Assembly (NCBI GenBank): GCA_024655945.1
Contig: JANLFK010000016.1
Coordinates: forward strand, 29,652-93,651
From: a candidate division KSB1 bacterium
GTDB lineage: Bacteria; Zhuqueibacterota; Zhuqueibacteria; JANLFK01; Oleimicrobiaceae
DNA: 64,000 nucleotides
Direction: 5' to 3'
Made by a program: the position numbers and the translations under genes
The notes under the pieces: model-generated
Database searches by the model: none
What the model saw: only the letters and a program-made list of their open reading frames with translations
Told to the model about the DNA's origin: nothing
In this document: in pieces, positions 63,724 to 64,000 of the stretch
Layout of the letters: each line of letters begins with the position of its first letter
Numbering within the stretch: position 1 is the first letter of the stretch

Positions 63724-64000
63724 TCCGGGCCAGCCTTCGCGGGATGTGCCCAAGGTCAGCCGGTGCTCGAGGTGACCGCTCGAGGATTGGCAGGGAAAGC
63801 CTGCGGCTGGCGCTTGTGGCATGCACTCCCGGAGGGGCGCCGAGGGGTAAGCATGGAGGGGGGTCGCTGTGCGCTCCTGGCCCGTCCTTGCGTTCGCTGC
63901 GCGGACCTGCTCTGTTGGCACCTCGCGACAGCTTGGAGCGCCAGCCCGGGGGGTGTTGCAGAGCCTGTGGCGACGATTGCAGCGAGGCAGCGGTTCAGTC
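63724..64000 (+). other. Window end, no gene assigned
   Basis: A possible GTG start near 63869 after GGAGGGGGG opens a frame (RSWPVLAFAARTC) to the window edge, but with no family-like content yet. Confidence 0.25.

Noticed and set aside
1..64000. CRISPR arrays, prophage or integrase-bounded island
   Set aside because: No regularly spaced direct repeats and no integrase or phage structural genes seen; the only mobile relic is the RAYT fragment.

Overview
The window is a GC-rich bacterial chromosome segment. It probably comes from an uncultured member of the FCB superphylum (KSB1/Calditrichota-like). That placement is inferred from gene families: a TonB-dependent receptor with a carboxypeptidase-regulatory-like N-domain, a PorV-like outer-membrane protein, secreted proteins ending in FlgD/T9SS-like domains, several outer-membrane proteins, and an HdrA-type electron-bifurcation subunit. 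No rRNA or ribosomal protein is present to settle it.

Layout. 1-7.3 kb: the end of a glycoside hydrolase, then a TonB receptor / secreted FlgD-tailed protein / PorV-like operon closed by a strong terminator. 7.6-9.9 kb (minus strand): cassette 1, made of a thioredoxin-fold protein, a six-bladed propeller protein and a Cys-rich secreted peptide, with the first two genes broken. 10.4-13.5 kb: DUF917-AroM-nucleoside transporter operon. 13.6-25.6 kb: a membrane protein, a frameshifted GH92 mannosidase, a methyltransferase, a DUF169 protein, an FMN-binding/flavin-reductase fusion, oligopeptidase B, a 1104-aa metallophosphoesterase-PQQ protein and a PGRP-type amidase. 25.7-32.8 kb: a complete tripartite RND efflux system and a membrane SpoIIE-type phosphatase. 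32.9-39.3 kb: rlmI, an alcohol dehydrogenase and a metX-lysC-asd operon for homoserine/methionine precursors. 39.3-41.9 kb: a decayed island with a broken hypothetical gene, a type I restriction specificity remnant, a REP-associated transposase remnant and a 54-nt palindrome. 42.0-49.7 kb: PPi-type phosphofructokinase, a structured ncRNA (possibly SRP RNA), sucCD, a double-cluster ferredoxin, an outer-membrane protein, and an HdrA-MvhD fusion that is read through an in-frame UGA followed by a SECIS-like hairpin (a selenoprotein). 49.9-52.9 kb: a 993-aa tandem nucleotidyltransferase resembling GlnD/GlnE. 53.1-60.9 kb: a second RND system with one adaptor and two pumps. 61.2-63.7 kb: cassette 2 (propeller, thioredoxin-fold protein, Cys-rich peptide) followed by the tail of an ABC exporter ATPase.

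The most unusual content is the pair of cassettes at opposite ends of the window. Each has the same three gene types and starts behind a promoter region sharing an 18-nt identical block around TTGACA. Cassette 1 is decaying: two in-frame stop codons in the propeller gene and a frameshift in the redoxin gene. Cassette 2 is more intact. I infer a secreted disulfide-rich peptide system, analogous in gene content to the NVEALA/propeller/TlpA loci of Bacteroidetes, but no homology to those peptides can be shown from here.

Central-metabolism genes are intact over long stretches. Frameshifts and stops are confined to accessory genes, which argues for real decay rather than general sequencing error.
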